Of a DNA stretch of 59,615 nucleotides, positions 58,978 to 59,615 are shown piece by piece. Where the stretch lies: contig CAKZTD010000448.1 of NCBI GenBank assembly GCA_937921595.1, positions 1 through 59,615 of the forward strand, given 5' to 3'. This stretch comes from an uncultured Saprospiraceae bacterium. Lineage in GTDB: Bacteria > Bacteroidota > Bacteroidia > Chitinophagales > Saprospiraceae. Each line of letters starts with the position of its first letter. Within the stretch, counting starts at the first letter, position 1. Position numbers and translations under genes: made by a program. The notes beneath the pieces were generated by a model. The model worked only from the letters and a program-made list of their open reading frames with translations. It ran no database searches and had not been told where the DNA came from.

Positions 58978-59615
58978 ATGAATAAAAAGAAAGTAATCAT
59001 CATAGACGATGAGCGTCTGGCCAGAGTGGAATTAAAAAACGTATTAGCAAAGTTTTCTAATATTGAAGTAATCGGTGAAGGCGCTAATGCGGAAGAAGGC
59101 ATTCAGCTGGTTCAAGATAAACGTCCTGACTTGATTTTCCTGGACATACATATGCCGGAACAATCTGGTTTTGATATGCTGGAAGAATTGGATGATCCTC
59201 CTGCTGTTATTTTCGTAACTGCCTATGACGAGTATGCGATTAAGGCTTTTGAATTTAATGCATTGGATTATATTCTTAAGCCGATTAATGAAACTCGACT
59301 GGAGGAAACTTTGCAACGGGCGCTTTCCACAAAAAAAGAAGCGGAGCAAACGTTTGAGAAAATATCTAAATCCGTTCTTCCTTTTCCGGATCATTTGTAT
59401 TTGAAAGATGGAGACAAAAGTTATTTTGTAAAGCTAAGTGATATTGATTTGTTTTCTTCTTTTGGAAATTATGTCAAAGTGTATTTTGATGATCAATCTA
59501 TTTTGGTTCATCGCAGTTTGAATCAGATTGAAAAACGGGTACCGGAGAATGTTTTTTTTCGAGCGAATCGGTATTCAATTGTTAATATTAAGCAGATTCA
59601 AGAGGTCAAACAAGG
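58978..59615 (+). CDS. LytTR response regulator (pair 4), C-terminus beyond the window
   Basis: The frame begins at the ATG at 58978 (MNKKKVIIIDDERLARVELK) and stays open to the last base, so the end is missing. The receiver domain has IIIDDERLA, the phosphorylation site Asp56 (LIFLDIHMP) and YILKPIN. The LytTR domain has begun at about residue 130 (HLYLKDGDKSYFVKL), with VFFRANRYSIVNIKQI close to the edge. It follows its kinase by 15 bases. Confidence 0.92.
   Translation, partial: MNKKKVIIIDDERLARVELKNVLAKFSNIEVIGEGANAEEGIQLVQDKRPDLIFLDIHMPEQSGFDMLEELDDPPAVIFVTAYDEYAIKAFEFNALDYILKPINETRLEETLQRALSTKKEAEQTFEKISKSVLPFPDHLYLKDGDKSYFVKLSDIDLFSSFGNYVKVYFDDQSILVHRSLNQIEKRVPENVFFRANRYSIVNIKQIQEVKQ

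Noticed and set aside
1-59615. Defence island, prophage or insertion sequence
   Set aside because: No nuclease, restriction, toxin-antitoxin, integrase or transposase gene is visible; the MutS-like ATPase and XRE gene are not evidence for one.

Overview
The window is a 59.6 kb piece of an AT-rich chromosome, almost certainly from a member of the phylum Bacteroidota. Several genes are preceded by TAnnTTTG-type -7 boxes. A-rich leaders without Shine-Dalgarno sequences precede most start codons. The gene content is also typical: LytS-type histidine kinases paired with LytTR regulators, a two-component-regulator-propeller kinase, DUF2157 with GDYXXLXY, S41 peptidases, DUF3179, and many short lipoproteins. 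The mix of families leans towards a free-living Saprospiria/Cytophagia-like lineage, but I cannot place it more exactly. I see no rRNA, tRNA, CRISPR array, prophage, insertion sequence or known defence island.

Layout. 0-8 kb: the 3' part of an M1-type metallopeptidase cut by the window edge, a DUF2157/GDYXXLXY membrane pair, an amidohydrolase lipoprotein, a DinB-like DUF1569 protein, a di-heme cytochrome c peroxidase lipoprotein and a VOC protein. 8-15 kb: a small winged-helix-like protein divergent from a KirBac-type potassium channel, a Prc-type protease with a membrane protein, a membrane-protein/XRE-regulator pair and a secreted ankyrin protein. 15-24 kb: LytS/LytTR pair 1, a DEAD-box helicase, two alpha/beta hydrolases, a small secreted beta-sandwich protein, an unknown 471-residue protein, an AraC regulator and a probable small RNA. 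24-32 kb: a vWA protein, LytS/LytTR pair 2 (TPR sensor), a VOC protein, and an outer-membrane-barrel plus DUF3179 operon. 32-45 kb: a membrane MutS-like ATPase, an AraC regulator, an S41 peptidase, a HI0933-type flavoprotein, GNAT, methyltransferase and DUF547 genes, a TetR/SDR module with visible operators, a YfbK-like vWA protein and DoxX followed by a decapitated gene. 45-59.6 kb: a methanethiol methyltransferase (mddA), a tiny membrane protein, LytS/LytTR pair 3 (propeller sensor), a CotH-like protein, a ferredoxin-cyclase-globin fusion, a sulfurtransferase, two tandem S41 peptidases, and LytS/LytTR pair 4 running off the edge.

Signal reception and cell-envelope upkeep dominate. Four separate LytS/LytTR pairs have different sensor modules, there are four secreted S41 peptidases, and many products carry signal peptides or lipoboxes. 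The most unusual protein is the three-domain [2Fe-2S]-adenylate cyclase-globin at 52.7-54.1 kb, which keeps the residues expected of all three domains.

The intergenic DNA is as interesting as the genes. At least six small dispersed repeat families are visible. (1) Arrays of 13- or 16-nt hairpins joined by a constant 10-nt linker TAGGGATAGA, in which the stems differ but stay paired. (2) Long imperfect inverted repeats built from GAATGAGT words, mostly between convergent genes and often starting at a stop codon. (3) CACAAAGACACAAAG-type and (4) ACACAGAGAGCACAGAG-type runs. (5) A 40-nt element with CGGCATTAGG upstream of two unrelated genes. (6) An AGAACCTGTTT palindrome. Two duplicated arrays of ACTCA words at 21/20-bp phasing lie upstream of mddA.
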